Shown: positions 12,496 to 24,842 of the stretch, in pieces
Numbering within the stretch: the first letter of the stretch is position 1
Layout: each line of letters starts with the position of its first letter
From: Sisyra terminalis
Taxonomy: Eukaryota; Arthropoda; Insecta; Neuroptera; Sisyridae
Assembly (NCBI GenBank): GCA_958496175.1
Contig: OY292280.1
Location: 4,712,001 to 4,776,000, forward strand
Direction of reading: 5' to 3'
Length of the DNA stretch: 64,000 nt
Position numbers and translations under genes: made by a program
Notes under the pieces: model-generated
Databases searched by the model: none
Seen by the model: only the letters and a program-made list of their open reading frames with translations
Told to the model about the DNA's origin: nothing

Positions 12496-12600
12496 GACTT
12501 TTTTTGTTTTTTGGTCCCATCGTGAAATTTTGTTGGAAATACCAAAAAAAAAATTCCCTGAAAGTTTGAGCCCTTAATATTAATTTTAAGTTAATATTAA
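12496..12600. mobile_element. Terminal fragment of foldback family G
   Basis: Contains TCCCATCGTGAAATTTTGTT and TTTGAGCCCTTAATATTAAT, the terminal segment of the elements at 23.1 and 43.0 kb. Confidence 0.7.
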
Positions 12601-12634
12601 AAAATAATTTATTATAGTAAACAATCTTTCAATA

Positions 12635-12807
12635 GCCTACTGGTAGCCGAGTGGTCAAGGAACCGTTCCAGAACTGTTAAGTGTTGGGTTCGATCCTCGA
12701 ATCGTGCAAATTTTCAATATTTCTCGATAACGGATTTAAATAACCCTAGAGTCGCTAAAGGACCTTAGTAGTTATAAAGCGACGGTAAATAACAACTAAA
12801 AAAAAAA
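12635..12807 (+). mobile_element. tRNA-derived SINE, full length
   Basis: Order: GCCTACTGGTAGCCGAGTGG (A box), GGGTTCGATCCTCG (B box), body CCTAGAGTCGCTAAAGGACC, and tail GGTAAATAACAACTAAAAAA. The head resembles a Leu/Ser-type tRNA. Being retrotransposed, it needs a partner LINE for mobility. Confidence 0.88.
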
Positions 12808-12954
12808 TTAAAGTCAAGGTAATAAGGAAATTTATGGGTGGTGGCATAAAAAAAGAACAAAAAATGTAAACATGTACATGTGAGTGCAATACAGATATAA
12901 TAATTATTGTCTCAATTTTCAATTAACTGATTATTGTCATTGGTTTCAACTGTC

Positions 12955-13127
12955 ACTTTGTTTTTAATTTAATTCGCGATTAAATCAGTTCATAATGAAA
13001 ATTTAACCACAAAACAAAGAATCATACTATACTAAAATTAAATCATGAAAAAAGCGCGAATTAAATTAAAAACAAAGTCGGAAATGCAACGTTGCCAGAT
13101 TGTGGGTGTGCTAAAATGGATTTGAAC
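12955..13127. mobile_element. Family A MITE, left arm truncated
   Basis: Lacks the outer left arm. The same truncated-side neighbourhood downstream recurs at 18.7 kb. Confidence 0.7.
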
Positions 13128-13896
13128 CAAAATTAAGTCTGATTATTTTGTCATAACGCCGTTTAGAAAGTGTAAATTCGAAATATTAGGAAAGTGGGAT
13201 ACTGGATAGTGGAAATAAACTATTGATGAGTAAAGCAAATGGCAAGGGGTGGACGAAACATTAACGAAATGGTATTTTGGAGTAATTCCACCCTAAGAAA
13301 TTTGTCGCTATGAAGCGATGGTAAATAACAATAAAAAAACAAAGTAATTCAAAATGTTTTACCAGTTAAAGACGATGTCGATTTTTTTGTAACTTCTCTA
13401 AAGTGTAGAAACTTTGGGGAAGAAAAGGAAATAACTATATTACTAAATATAAGATTTTTACTAAGTATGGTACAAAATTTGAGCCTTTTACTTGTAAAAC
13501 TTAAAAAGAAATTAGGATTAGCTAATAGATGAATTTAAATATCGATGAAACTTTTCATATTTACTATTTCAGTAACTATTGTCATTAGTTTGACAGCATG
13601 AAAAATTCAATTACTTAGTATTTTTCATACCAACACTTTGATAACTCAATCTTTAGAGCATTTTTACATAATTTATCTGCTCTTTTTTTTTAATTATTTA
13701 CGTGATAAATAATTTAAAATGTAATAAGAAGTATATATTTATCTTATATATATTATATTTGGTAAACTACCAGATGTCATCGTATGGCTAGTTTGTAATT
13801 TGGCCACTAGTTGGCGCAATGCTCAAGTGACACATACCAATAAGTTCCTAATTTCTCTAAAACATTAACATTATACATGATGTATTTTTTCTATGA

Positions 13897-13986
13897 TATA
13901 TTTCTCGATAATGGATTTAAATTACCCTAGAGTCGCTAAAGGTCCTTAGTAGTTACAAAGGGACGGTAAATAACAATTAAAAAAAT
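13897..13986 (+). mobile_element. SINE 3' fragment
   Basis: Only the body and tail are present (TTTCTCGATAATGGATTTAA, then AACAATTAAAAAA). Confidence 0.75.
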
Positions 13987-14731
13987 ACCGTCCTTTTAAG
14001 GGGGCGGCGAATCTTTAAGTTAGAGTAAAGGCTTTATCAGATCTATACATTTCATACTTTCATTGTAAAAATTTAAAAAGTCCCGGCTAATCTATATAGA
14101 TATGGTTTCGTCAAGAAAACCGGTTAACTTGATTCAGTGGAAAAACTTTCAAAGCATTAGAACCCACACTTATTGCTATTATCGTTCCATCTTGTAATTA
14201 CGATTTCATTCTCAAATGTACTAAATGTACTGAAAATAGTTTCGCTCCTTTTTCTTCACCAAGTTTGATATCGATAACTGGGAATGGGGAATGGGATTTT
14301 CTCGGATCATATTTGTAGCAGTTATATACCTTAACTTTAATTCATTAGGAAGGAAAAGTGACTAAAAAAAGTTGTTGAAATATAAATATAATAAAGTAAT
14401 TGTTTTAAAAGATGGACATACTGTAGAACTGCAGATGTTTGTATTTATCAGGCAGTGTAATGGAAGAACATTGGTAAGAATCAAAATGAACATTTGGCCT
14501 TTTCTCAGACTACATACATATCCATTTAGTAAGAGAACCCTAATAAAACAAAAGAGTTCATCTGCAGTAATATTTCCAGCAAGATTTTTCCATCTTGCAT
14601 ATGTGCTGGAAAATTCAGGAATCAAATTTACGTATTCTTCGCCAATAAGTAACTAAAAATAGGCGATAATTAAGAGATTACTTTGAACGGATAATATATT
14701 CTTCTATCAATAAAAACAAGAATATTCTACA

Positions 14732-14902
14732 GCCTACTGGTACCCGAGTGGTCTAGGTGACCCCCCCAAAACTAGTAAGTAATGGGTTCGATCCTCGTAT
14801 CATGCAAATTTTCAATATTTCTCGATACCGGATTTAAATAACCCTAGAGTCGCTAAAGACTATAGTAGCTATAAAGCAACGGTAAACAACAAAAAAAAAA
14901 AC
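14732..14902 (+). mobile_element. tRNA-derived SINE
   Basis: Full structure with A box TACCCGAGTGG, B box GGTTCGATCC and A-rich tail. It abuts the duplicated block that begins at 14905. Confidence 0.85.
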
Positions 14903-14904
14903 AA

Positions 14905-16072
14905 ACTATAATTCAATAAATCTGGAGAAACCAAAACTTTTTCAACCTTTTCAGAAATCCTCAATTCAAGACAACAGCAGAATAAAGAATTTCCGGAGTG
15001 ACCCAATTGGTATATCTGAAGAGCAGCTCTACCCCAATGAAACTATGATCAATGCTGGAACGCAATTGTCCTTCTAGGACATTAGAACCATCAAAAGAAC
15101 TCCTGTTTCTTGAGGAATAGAATTTCGGAACAACTACGCCTTTGAAACCTGAATTACTATAATTAAATAGGTGCAACTATACAGGATCCAGACCTGAGGA
15201 GAGGTGGCATTTGAAGTACCTATGAACAAGTTGAAAATTATTGATTATGGTTGTAAGGAACTCAAATTTGATACCTAGTATAGAGTACTGCAGGACCTAG
15301 TTACACCACTGATAGCCTTGTCAGTAAACACCTACCCCACCCAAAAAAGTCACATCAGAAAGGATGAATTTAGATGGATAGATAAGTAATTCTGTTTAAT
15401 TCTACAACCGTAGGACCATCAATTAAAGGTACCATCAAAGGTTACCTTCAGGACCTCTTACAAAAGTGTATAATCATATAGTACATTGCTATAGAACGTA
15501 AGCAATAAGAATATTTATAGTGAGCCTACTGGTAGCCGAGTGGTCTAGGACCTAGGTGACCGCTCCAAAACTAGTAGGTAGTGGGTTTGATCCTCGTATC
15601 GTGCAAATTTTCAATAATTCTCGATAGAGGATTTAAATAACCCTAGAGTCGCTAAAGACTAGTAGTTATAAAACGACGGTAAATAACGACAAACAGTACG
15701 AAAAATTCGATTTCACTCGAGTTTTGCTTTGTCTCTTTTTGGCCTTTTAATTAATTACGCCGAGTTGACTTTCCCCTGTGAAATGTACAGAAATATACCA
15801 AACTGCAAAGAAATCTTTCAATGTAGCCTAAGATTTTTCAAGGTACCCACAAAAGGGAACAGAGGATCCAATGCTATGAATCTACTCAACACGCATGCTC
15901 CATTGTCTTCGATTTTCTTTTGTCATTCCAAATCACGGAAAAGTGATCTATTTAAAATCTTAATGGGTTTCCTTTGGAAGTGCGAGGGTGTGAATAGGTA
16001 GAGTTTTGGGTAGAAAAAATAAAATTAAAAAATGAATAATTTGCAATGTGGTTGATATTATGATTTAGTTGG
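14905..16072. repeat. Duplicated block, copy 1 (partner 47127-48297)
   Basis: About 1.17 kb repeated in direct orientation ~32 kb away with few differences, including an internal SINE. The 90-codon open stretch inside begins with TTG and is probably non-coding. Confidence 0.92.
15523..15695 (+). mobile_element. tRNA-derived SINE inside duplicated block
   Basis: A and B boxes present. It has an 8 bp internal repeat (GACCTAGG region) not found in most copies, a subfamily mark shared with 46947 and 47747. Confidence 0.85.
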
Positions 16073-16737
16073 CAATAAGCATTAATCAAAATCAGCTAGA
16101 AATGAAAAGGCAGTGTTTGGAAGCGAATGTGGCCTTGGCGAACTCTCCAATAAAGACGGCAGATTATTATTTGAGAGGATTTTTTGCTATCCGCTTTTTG
16201 CATGTTCAACTGCTTTTTTCTCTTTCAAGGTTTGTCTATCTTTTTTGAGAAAGAGAAAAATTCCCTAAAGTCTTATTTTAGAACCACAACAATCCCATTG
16301 AATCAATCGTCGTCAATAACTCCACATAATATTGCCACCATTTGCATTGGAAACATTTCGAATCAGCTCTAATTAGTGCCAAATTTCACAACCAAATCAA
16401 TTAACGAAAAAATTTTTTCACGATTTTTTTTCCCAGATATCTTCGAAATATTCTTTCATTCTACCAGTTGCAGCCGGTGGACAAGGATTTAACGTGGTTG
16501 CTCCCAAACTGGTCGGTATTGGTTAGGGATAAGAAAAAATAATCGATTTTCGTAATAATAACAATCGATTTTTAATAATTTAATCATATACAATACAAGT
16601 TATATTCCATTTTTATAAGCAAATGTGTTGAATGAAAGAAAGCAATTTTTCTAATGATAAAATTTTCATCCAAAAATTCCCTCACTTTTATGAACCCTAG
16701 AGTCCCTTAAGGTCTTAGTTATAAAAAAAAACGGCAG

Positions 16738-17055
16738 TGTACTAATGTACCAGCGTAAGAAGTTATACTTCTTTTTCATAAATAAAAAAATGTTTATAAT
16801 CCACTGGCATAACATATTCCGGTAGTACCTAAAATGGTTCATCAGTTATTAATGATTTGTGATAACTAAAATATAATACAATTTTTAATTTAGCCTACTG
16901 GTAGCCGAGTGGTCTAGGTGCAAATTTTCAATATTTCTCGATAGTGGATTTAATTAACCCTAGAGTCGCTAAAAGACCTTAGTAGTTATAAAGCGACGGT
17001 AAATAACAATTAAAAAACAAGTATAACTTCTCACGTGCGTAGGTACATTAGTTGG
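16738..17055. mobile_element. Inverted-repeat element split by a SINE
   Basis: ACTAATGTACC near 16739 and GGTACATTAGT near 17044 are inverted ends, with AAGTTATACTT and AAGTATAACTT just inside. A related inverted segment occurs near 46870. Confidence 0.5.
16893..17018 (+). mobile_element. SINE with internal deletion
   Basis: A box TAGCCGAGTGG joins directly to the body, removing the B box, so this copy should be transcriptionally dead. Confidence 0.8.
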
Positions 17056-17469
17056 TACACATACCGTTTTTTTTCTGAGGGGGGCACAAGAGGCGGACAA
17101 AATGCAACCAACTAAGTTCACAATTCCAGCTAGAAATGGACCATGAACAAAAATTATTGTCTCAATGTTTAACTAACTAATTGTTGTCATTGGTTTCAAC
17201 TATCATTTTGTTTTCACTCAATTGCCAACTTTTGCCAGTGATGGACTGTGAATATTCCCCGAAACTTACTAGTTCTCAAATAATAGATTTATATTCTTTT
17301 TAGCAACATCAATATCAGCGACGATTCATTTTCTACTTTGTTTTAATTAAATTCGAGATTTTTAAGTCAATTCAATTCTACTATCGTATAATTACTCTTT
17401 TGTTGGTTATTTTTCATTATGATCTGATTTAGTCACGAATCAATTGAAAAACAAAGTAGAAAATGCATC

Positions 17470-17694
17470 GGCTCAAGTGTACTTTAGCATACCCACAATC
17501 TGGCAACGTTGCATTTTTGACTTTGTTTTTGATTTAATTCGCGATTAAATCAGTCCATAATGAAAATTTAACCACAAAAGAGAGAATTATACCATATTAG
17601 AATTAAATCATGAAAAAAATCCCGAATTAAATTAAAAACAAAGTCGAAAATGCAACGTTGCCAGATTGTCGGTGTGGTAAAGTACACTTGAGCC
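17470..17694. mobile_element. Family A palindromic MITE
   Basis: Perfect 8 bp duplication AATGCATC (17462-17469 and 17695-17702) flanks the typical arms. Confidence 0.88.
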
Positions 17695-17702
17695 AATGCA
17701 TC

Positions 17703-18506
17703 GATGTCATTTATGTCACTAAAAGAAGCATAAGCCAAATTGGTTATTTATACATACTATATAGTATTTCACAATACTATACACAAATGACTACTTATAG
17801 AAATTTGTCTCTTTTTTATATATAAATTAACTGTTTATCAATACAGCATGGGTCACTTATTCAAAAAATATTTATCGAAAATATTTACCATATATAATGG
17901 GTTTTGGGTCTAAAATTATCATGTATAGATATGAATTATCAGTCAATTGTACATAGATAGTTCGTCCAAATACTTAAATTAAATTAATTCAATAGTAGTT
18001 GTTTAATTTTATTATCCATTTATATTTATGAATTGAAACTGATTTTTAATTCAATTATAGGAAAATATTATGGAAGATAATATATCAATCGATTTTCCTT
18101 GCACTATTTTTCATATAGCATTGAATAATTCCAAAATATACCTTTGTTTTAAATTTATTTAAACTACTGTGTATTAATATGGATATGGTTTAAACTATTA
18201 AAATTGAACATATAAAGTTCGATATCGATATCGATGTTTTAAATATAAAATAACAATTGACGGTGCTTGTTATGATTGTTATCTCTTTCTGGCACTTTTT
18301 ATCTTCGTCGTCGATCATTTCAAGTGGTTTCTCCTACCGAATAATCACAAAAAACCTGCCCTGGCGGTTAGCTCGGTCGACTTGATTGCGTTTTTTTTCA
18401 TTACTATGCAAATCGCTCCTGAAAATTGATAGTTTTCACCCCCTTGAAGTTTCCCGCTAACCGTTTATGAGCACTTCCTATTGTAGCGTCATCGGTTAAA
18501 AATTAA
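17703..18506. other. AT-rich spacer
   Basis: No gene or defined repeat seen. A somewhat GC-richer patch lies at 18290-18490. Confidence 0.5.
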
Positions 18507-18731
18507 GGCTCAAGTCAATTTTAGCACACCCACAATCTGGCAACGTTGCATTTTTGACTTTGTTTTTAATTTAATTCGCGTTTAAATCGGCCCATAATGA
18601 AAATTTAGCCACAAAAGAAAGAATTATACCATATTAGAATTAAATCATGAAAAAAATCGCGAATTAAATTAAAAACAAAGTCGAAAATGCAACGTTACCA
18701 GATTGTGGGTGTGCTAAAATTGACTTGAACC
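18507..18731. mobile_element. Family A palindromic MITE
   Basis: Arms as in other copies. The target duplication is unclear, as expected if the locus was copied after insertion. Confidence 0.8.
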
Positions 18732-18930
18732 AAAATCAGGTCTGATTATTTTATCATAACGCCGCGTAAATTCGAAATATTAGGAAAGTGGGATACCGGA
18801 TAGTGGAAATAAACTGTTGAAGAATAAAGCAAATGGTGGCAAGGGGTGGATGAAACATTGAAGAAATGGTATTTTGGAATAATTTCACCCCAAAAAATAA
18901 TTCCACCCTAAGAAATTTGTCGCCATGAAT
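18732..18930. repeat. Duplicate of 13128-13320
   Basis: The sequence following the MITE matches that following the MITE at 12955-13127, including GGAAAGTGGGATAC and ACCCTAAGAAATTTGTCGC. Confidence 0.8.
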
Positions 18931-19500
18931 GGTGATACCCTATGGATCAAGTGATTGTAAGATAAAGCATATGTACAACCTTAAGGAGTGACATGCACCA
19001 TTAAATGGAGAGTTGGTAGAATTACGGGAACGATCTATTTCCAAATTGTGAAGATAGATGGCGTATCAAAACCGTGGTGAAAATCAGGATAATTCCTTAT
19101 TTTTCAAGAAATTGAGTTTAGAAGTGTAGGTATTATGTTGTTGGTTGCGAAAAGTTGCTTTTAATTTAATTGGTTTTTATATTTCCGATCGACGAGCGAA
19201 TGGGTAATACAAAATCAAATTATTTGAGAAAGTTCAAGGTTGTCTCACTTTCAAGACAGTAAAAAAAAAAAAAAAAAAACAACAAAATAATATAATTTCC
19301 CGAAGTTAAAGAGGTGAGATTACGAATGTGTGAATAAAAATTTGGTGAAGAAAACGACGTATAGATGGCGATCAGGGGTGGAATGGTTGGAGGGGTGTGT
19401 GGGTCTTATTGTTGGCTGGCGTATTAAATAAGAATCCTCATCAAAGAACAATAATTTAATTATGTGGATCTATTTGACGTTGGCCTTGCAATTAAAATGT
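18931..19500. other. Spacer with poly-A run
   Basis: A run of about 19 A lies near 19261-19279. No gene seen. Confidence 0.5.
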
Positions 19501-19509
19501 TTGATACAG

Positions 19510-19950
19510 ATCTTAGACGAGGTGTTTGTTTGGACGAGGGAAAGAAGAAAACGGAGAGGGATGCGAGAACGAGCGAGACCACACTATCTCGGTTTTAATT
19601 ATTCAGAAAGCCTGTTGGAAACATAATGGTCGACAATTTCCGCTGAAAATTTCCACGATGAAATTCAAGGTTTACATTCTATTAAAAATTGAATCCAATT
19701 TAACGAAAAAAGATCAGAACCGCGTTGGCTTCAAGTTGGCATCATTCTGACATCGCATCGTGATCACATTATTCATCATCGCAGCGATAATCATCGAGTC
19801 ATTAGAACGCTTTGTCTCACTCGCACACACGCACGCGCCCTTTGCCACGCTCCCACTCGGACGCGCTTCACCCCCCACCCCCGCCGCGGCCCCGTCTCGA
19901 ATTAGATCTGCTTAAGAGAAAGGAACGAAACGGATGAAAAATATTCTTCT
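19510..19950. promoter_or_regulatory. Most GC-rich island of the window, promoter-like
   Basis: 19790-19910 is rich in CpG (ACGCACGCGCCC, CCGCCGCGGCCCCG) in an otherwise AT-rich region and free of known repeats. A purine-rich GAGA-like stretch lies at 19530-19590. No reading frame with a proper ATG start was found. Confidence 0.3.
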
Positions 19951-21110
19951 CATCCCATACCTGCTTCTGTCGTTCTCATCCATTAATTCTGCACAATGGA
20001 ATTAAATAATTTCCTCAAACAATTCAATTAAAAAGAAAAACAAAAAAAAAACGCCATGTTACCTTCAAATCTTCACTCAGGCTTCCCCCGAACACGAAAA
20101 CTGAAAGTTTTCAACACTCTGACCTCGACAAATTTTCATTCTTTTCTCACTTTGGTTCTTTTTCTAAATTGGACTCTTTAAAAACAAAAATTTTCCTTGA
20201 AAATCCCCTAAAATACAAAAATGGACGCAAGTCATTTGTTTATTAAAAAAACAAAACAAAAAACAGTCGGCTAAATGGCTTCATTATGAGGAAACAAAAG
20301 TTTGGATATTACACAATATACTCTTCATATATTTATCCCTTAAGAATCATTCATGAGAGCAGGAATACGGGGGAACAATAATTCCCAACAAGGGGGGTTG
20401 AAACAAACCCCAACGTCTTTTATGGATAATCCCAAAGCCCTTATCTAAGTAAAAGATTAGTCTAAGATTGTTTAAATATAAATCTCAACCATCAGCTTCT
20501 ATAAATCCGAGGAAAACTCCGATAATATAGTATAGTGGGACATACAGGGGAAAAAGAAGGTATTAGGAAAACGGACCTCCGTTTTATACAAATTGGCGCT
20601 AAAATTATCACCCTATCGGAAGATCCTATAACTATTACAAATGGCGGTAAGTGCTAATTGTACTTTGACATTTGTAAAGAATTGCACGTTAAAAAGACAT
20701 GAATTGATATACTTCTGAAGAATGCCAATTTTTCGTGTAATAATTTGTCGTTAATTTCCTGGTCATCCAAGATGCTGTTAGGTTTGGCCAATCCTGGAGT
20801 AGTCTTTCTGCTGAAAATATCACGGTTGTGACTGAAGAAATCAAAAGGGACTTCGGAGTACTAATCAGATAATGTTCCACGAAATTGGGCAACTATCGAT
20901 GGTCTTTTAAAAGAATTTTGGTGAAAGACTTAAAGATGATCCCTTACACTTACAAAATGCAGACATCGCTTCTGGGGCACTAAAAATTCAAGTATACTCC
21001 ACGAAGAGCCATTACACCCACCCAAAGGTACTCTATAGTGTGGTGTTTATGCTGGAAGTGGCATTAAGTCTTTTGATTTTTTTTATAGAAAACAAAGTTT
21101 CCTATACCTA
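19951..21110. other. Intergenic, no recognisable feature
   Basis: Mixed composition with short homopolymer runs. Short minus-strand ORFs lack ATG starts or any motif. Confidence 0.45.
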
Positions 21111-21119
21111 CTGGAGTTC

Positions 21120-21500
21120 CAAGCAGATATATTTTTACTTGGTTTTCTAAAAAAAACCAAAACTTTTCTTCCATACAAACTTCTATCCATACTGGAAATC
21201 ATGTGGTTCCCATAGGATGGACCAACGACGTATATTGCTAAAAAAAATCAAAATTCTTTCTTCATACAGGTTTCTATCCATACTGGAAATCATGTGGTTC
21301 CCATAGGATGGACCAACGACGTATATTGCTAAAAAAAATCAAAATTCTTCCTTCATACAGACTTTTATCCATACTGGAAATCATGTGGTTCCCATAGGAT
21401 GGACCAACGACGTATATTGCTAAAAAAAATCAAAATTCTTCCTTCATACAGGTTTCTATCCATACTGGAAATCATGTGGTTCCCATAGGATAGACCAACA
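21120..21500. repeat. 91 bp tandem repeat, about 3.6 copies
   Basis: The phrase CTATCCATACTGGAAATCAT recurs at 21183, 21274, 21365 (one substitution) and 21456, exactly 91 bp apart. Units differ at very few positions. Confidence 0.93.
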
Positions 21501-21675
21501 ACCGAAACTCCAAGGTCAGCATTTGCGGATTGCCTAATCTTTCATTTTGGTGATTTGGCTTCTAGACTTCTTTTAGTGGAGTTTCTTGAAGTCAACAAAC
21601 CTAAGACATTTGAGGCCTTCCAAGGGAATATCCATCAGTAATCCGGGAGCCTTCCATCGGAAGTTCTGGCTAGAG

Positions 21676-21854
21676 CAGTGTTTCTAAACCTTTTCTGCAC
21701 TCCTTTGAATCTAAAAATAGGTCTTCACATTCCAATGAAAAATGCATGGTTATTTTAGTTTAGGAAAATATATTTTTTTGCGAAATTAATTATCAAAATT
21801 CTTGTAATTTTTACTGTTAGGTCTTACCTTGCACCTCCAAATAAAGAAACACTG
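21676..21854. mobile_element. hAT-type MITE with perfect 8 bp target duplication
   Basis: Ends are CAGTGTTTCTAAACC and GAAACACTG. A perfect GGCTAGAG duplication lies at 21668-21675 and 21855-21862. Length is 179 bp with no coding capacity. Confidence 0.9.
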
Positions 21855-21862
21855 GGCTAGAG

Positions 21863-23149
21863 TGATGGAATATGCCATAAATCAGGTTCCTATGGTCATT
21901 AATTATAGCAGGGACCACTTGGCCGATATCAATTTTTATTCTGAGAACTTCCCTTTCCAAATCCATTAATTAGGTCAACTTATGTCTACTCAGCTATAGA
22001 TCCCAGAATTCTGCATTTTGTTGGGTCCTGGTAAATTTATAAGGGGATAAAGAAATAAGATTAAATTTGGGTCTACATATTGATCGGTTTCCTTATTGCA
22101 GAGCTAAAGCATTTAAATTTTAGCGTCACAAAAAGGTGGGGGGAGGGGGGTGTTGCGTCACAGAAATTAGCTCAACTTGAAAAAAAGAGGGAAACGAAAA
22201 GTTTTTTTCTTTTTTTTTTTTTGGTAATTTCAGAAAAAGAGACAAAAGACATTGAAACCTTTGGTTAAACCAAGACTGAAGGAAAGTGGAAATAAGTTAT
22301 TCTTTTGAACATAGATGGAACCTTGAAAAACATCTTTCATTTGTTCGAAATCGTACATTATGACTATGATTACCGACAAAAATCTATCCGATATTTCTTT
22401 GTTTGAAAAAGAACAAAAAATTTTGATTTTTATCTGTGAAAATGTCTGATCAGATCCAAATTTAGAAATTATGGGCGGTGTTGTATTTCAAGATCAAGTG
22501 AAGACCAAAAAAAAATTAAAAAAATAAAAAACAAACTTGTTTTATGTAACGAGCGATAAGTTGTAAGAAAAACGACCAATAAAATGAACAAAATTCACTT
22601 GAAAAAGTGCAAATTTCAATCATTCAAATCGCTCGTGTAAATGACAAATCAATTTAACAATGGCGGTCATTAACGAGGGCCTAACATACGAAAACAGTGA
22701 TCAAATTAATGATTCAATATAAAAGCAATTCGAATAAAAATATCGGTAATGAGCAATAAAAATCATTTAATTGCAAATTTGCGCAATTATTTCCACTGAT
22801 AAAATGTCGTATGTTGCACAAACTTGTCGTAAACCTACTGCTTTTCAATCAAGGATTTTCCATTCGGCTCGAAGGACCATAATTGATTGACAACGTAACA
22901 TAATCTACCGATATATTCACATTAATATTTCATATAACATTGTATTAATAATAACGCGTAGACTTTCCAAGGACAATTTCAATAACTTTCTGCTCAAAAT
23001 CCAATTGAGATCGTGAGGTCATGAAATACGGGAAGAGAAAGAAATCAAATTACACATTCATTATTTCACAGTGACTATAATAATAATTAATCTTTACTTT
23101 ACAAACTAAAATCATATTTCACACAATTTAGGATGATTTTTTTTTTGAC
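21863..23149. other. Intergenic; possible 20-codon ORF at 22660
   Basis: Mostly AT-rich. ATG at 22660 in the context TTAACAATGG opens MAVINEGLTYENSDQINDSI then stop. It may be chance or a tiny 5'-leader ORF. Confidence 0.3.
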
Positions 23150-23590
23150 TTTTTTTAGTCCCATCGTGAAATTTTGTTGGAAATACCAAAAAATAAATTC
23201 TCTGAAAGTTTGAGCCCTTAATATTAATTTTAAGTCCTCGACCAAGACGTGTAAAGATTTCTCATTGAAAATACACTGAAACTCTGATTTTTTATTTTTA
23301 AATTTCTATATCTCAGCGGCATTTCATGGGATCGCTGTTACCGTAGATGGTTTTTTCTCAGAATTAAACGCTCTACAAAAGTGCCCATTGCGACAAAGTC
23401 GTAACTCACACCGGTGAGGTAGTACGGGCCACTGAACCTGATTTTTCCATAAAATTCGCGTTTTTTTGCATTTATCTCGTAAATAACACGAGCTACGGAA
23501 AAATTATAAATAAAAAACTTGTAGAGAATTTGATTTCCTACAAAAAAGGTCCTGTAGACCAAATCGCTAAAATCAATATTAAACGAGATA
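23150..23590. mobile_element. Foldback family G, truncated copy
   Basis: One arm plus the centre, reading opposite to the complete copy at 43045-43805. The second arm is missing. Confidence 0.75.
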
Positions 23591-23759
23591 TTAAGTCTTG
23601 AGTTGAATCACTCTTTCAATTGGTTCAACAACAAATAAAACAATAATTTATTTTTTCCTTCAACTTTAATAGTGAATAACTTTTGAAAAAGTGATTTTAT
23701 GTAAAAACGTTACAAGACCTTTTTTGTAGAGCATTAAATTTCCTTCAAGAATCTATATT

Positions 23760-24003
23760 GTTTATTTCTATATATTTATTGGTTCGTTAGTTACAAAATT
23801 CCAAAATAAAGAAGATAAATTTAAAAATTATATCAATGTCTGAAGCTTGGTTATTCGGAAACGGCGTGCCTAGCAAAAATTTTCAAAGAAACGTTTTTTG
23901 TAGGGAATTTAATTTTCTATAAATATAGTTGCAGATGGTTTTTTTTACCTTGATAATTTTACAGCATTGACGCAAAAATGAAAGCACAAATAAAAAATCG
24001 AAA
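23760..24003. repeat. Sequence shared with 43840-44046
   Basis: TTGGTTCGTTAGTTAC, GAAACGGCGTGCCTAGCAAA and TTGACGCAAAAATGAAAGCAC recur beside the other family G element. Confidence 0.8.
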
Positions 24004-24029
24004 TTAAAGATGATAGACCTCTTAATATT

Positions 24030-24254
24030 GGCTCTAGTGTACTTTAGCACACCCACGATCTGACAACGTTGCATTTTCGACTTTGTTTTTAATTTAATTC
24101 GCGATATTTTTGTTAATTCAATTCTAATATGGTATAATTCTCTCTTTTGTGGCTAAATTTTCATTTTGGACCGATTTAATCGCGAATTAAATTAAAAACA
24201 AAGTCAAAAATGCAACGTTGTCAGATTGTGGGTGTGCTAAAGTAAACATGAGCC
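24030..24254. mobile_element. Family A palindromic MITE
   Basis: Perfect 8 bp duplication TTAATATT (24022-24029 and 24255-24262). Confidence 0.88.
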
Positions 24255-24379
24255 TTAATATTAATATTAAGGATTCAAACTTTCCCGATATTTTTTTTTG
24301 TCACCTTGAACAATATTTTCGATATACTTTTCAAAAAAAAAAAATAGTCGATTTTTTTGGCCTAGCCTAATACATATGG

Positions 24380-24594
24380 AATGTAATCTCACTAATCCGG
24401 CACTATTAAAAACCGGAAGGTGCCGGATTATTGGAATGTTTGGATTACTGGATTATAAAAATGAATAAAATAAAGCATTTCAAAGGATATAAATGTATGC
24501 ACAGGTATAGAGGGGCGAGGAAGGCGTGGGTGGAGGGTGCCGGATTATTGGATGTGCCGATCTATCGAAGTGTCGGATTAGTGAGATTATACTG
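24380..24594. mobile_element. Pogo/Tc-like MITE, family B
   Basis: Typical interior GGATTATTGGAATGTTTGGA and end GTGAGATTATACTGTA. The left end is degenerate. Confidence 0.8.
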
Positions 24595-24842
24595 TATATG
24601 TATATATATTAAAAGATTCACCTATCAATATTAAGATAATTTTGTATAACTATTTTTAAACAATGAATTTTAATAAATGTTAAGACCATAAAATAATTAA
24701 TGTACAAATACTAGTTTCGTTTTGATTGCTTTTATGGGGGTCGATGAGGTATTTTGGGGTATAATTTGGTATCTTTTGTGTAGATCTTGTGGATTTTTGG
24801 GGAAAAACAGTTAAAAGATGTTTTATTTAATTAGAACGATGT

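Noticed and set aside
12635..12720. Possible functional tRNA gene
   Set aside because: A and B boxes are present but no acceptor stem pairing is apparent, and the head is followed by a repeated SINE body.
15729..16001. 90-codon ORF present in both copies of the duplicated block (also 47954-48226)
   Set aside because: Begins with TTG, has no upstream ATG in frame, no recognisable domain and no splice context. Its identity simply reflects the recent duplication.
23338..23562. 74-codon ORF conserved with 43390-43614
   Set aside because: Both copies are the centre and arm of foldback family G; non-coding repeat translation.
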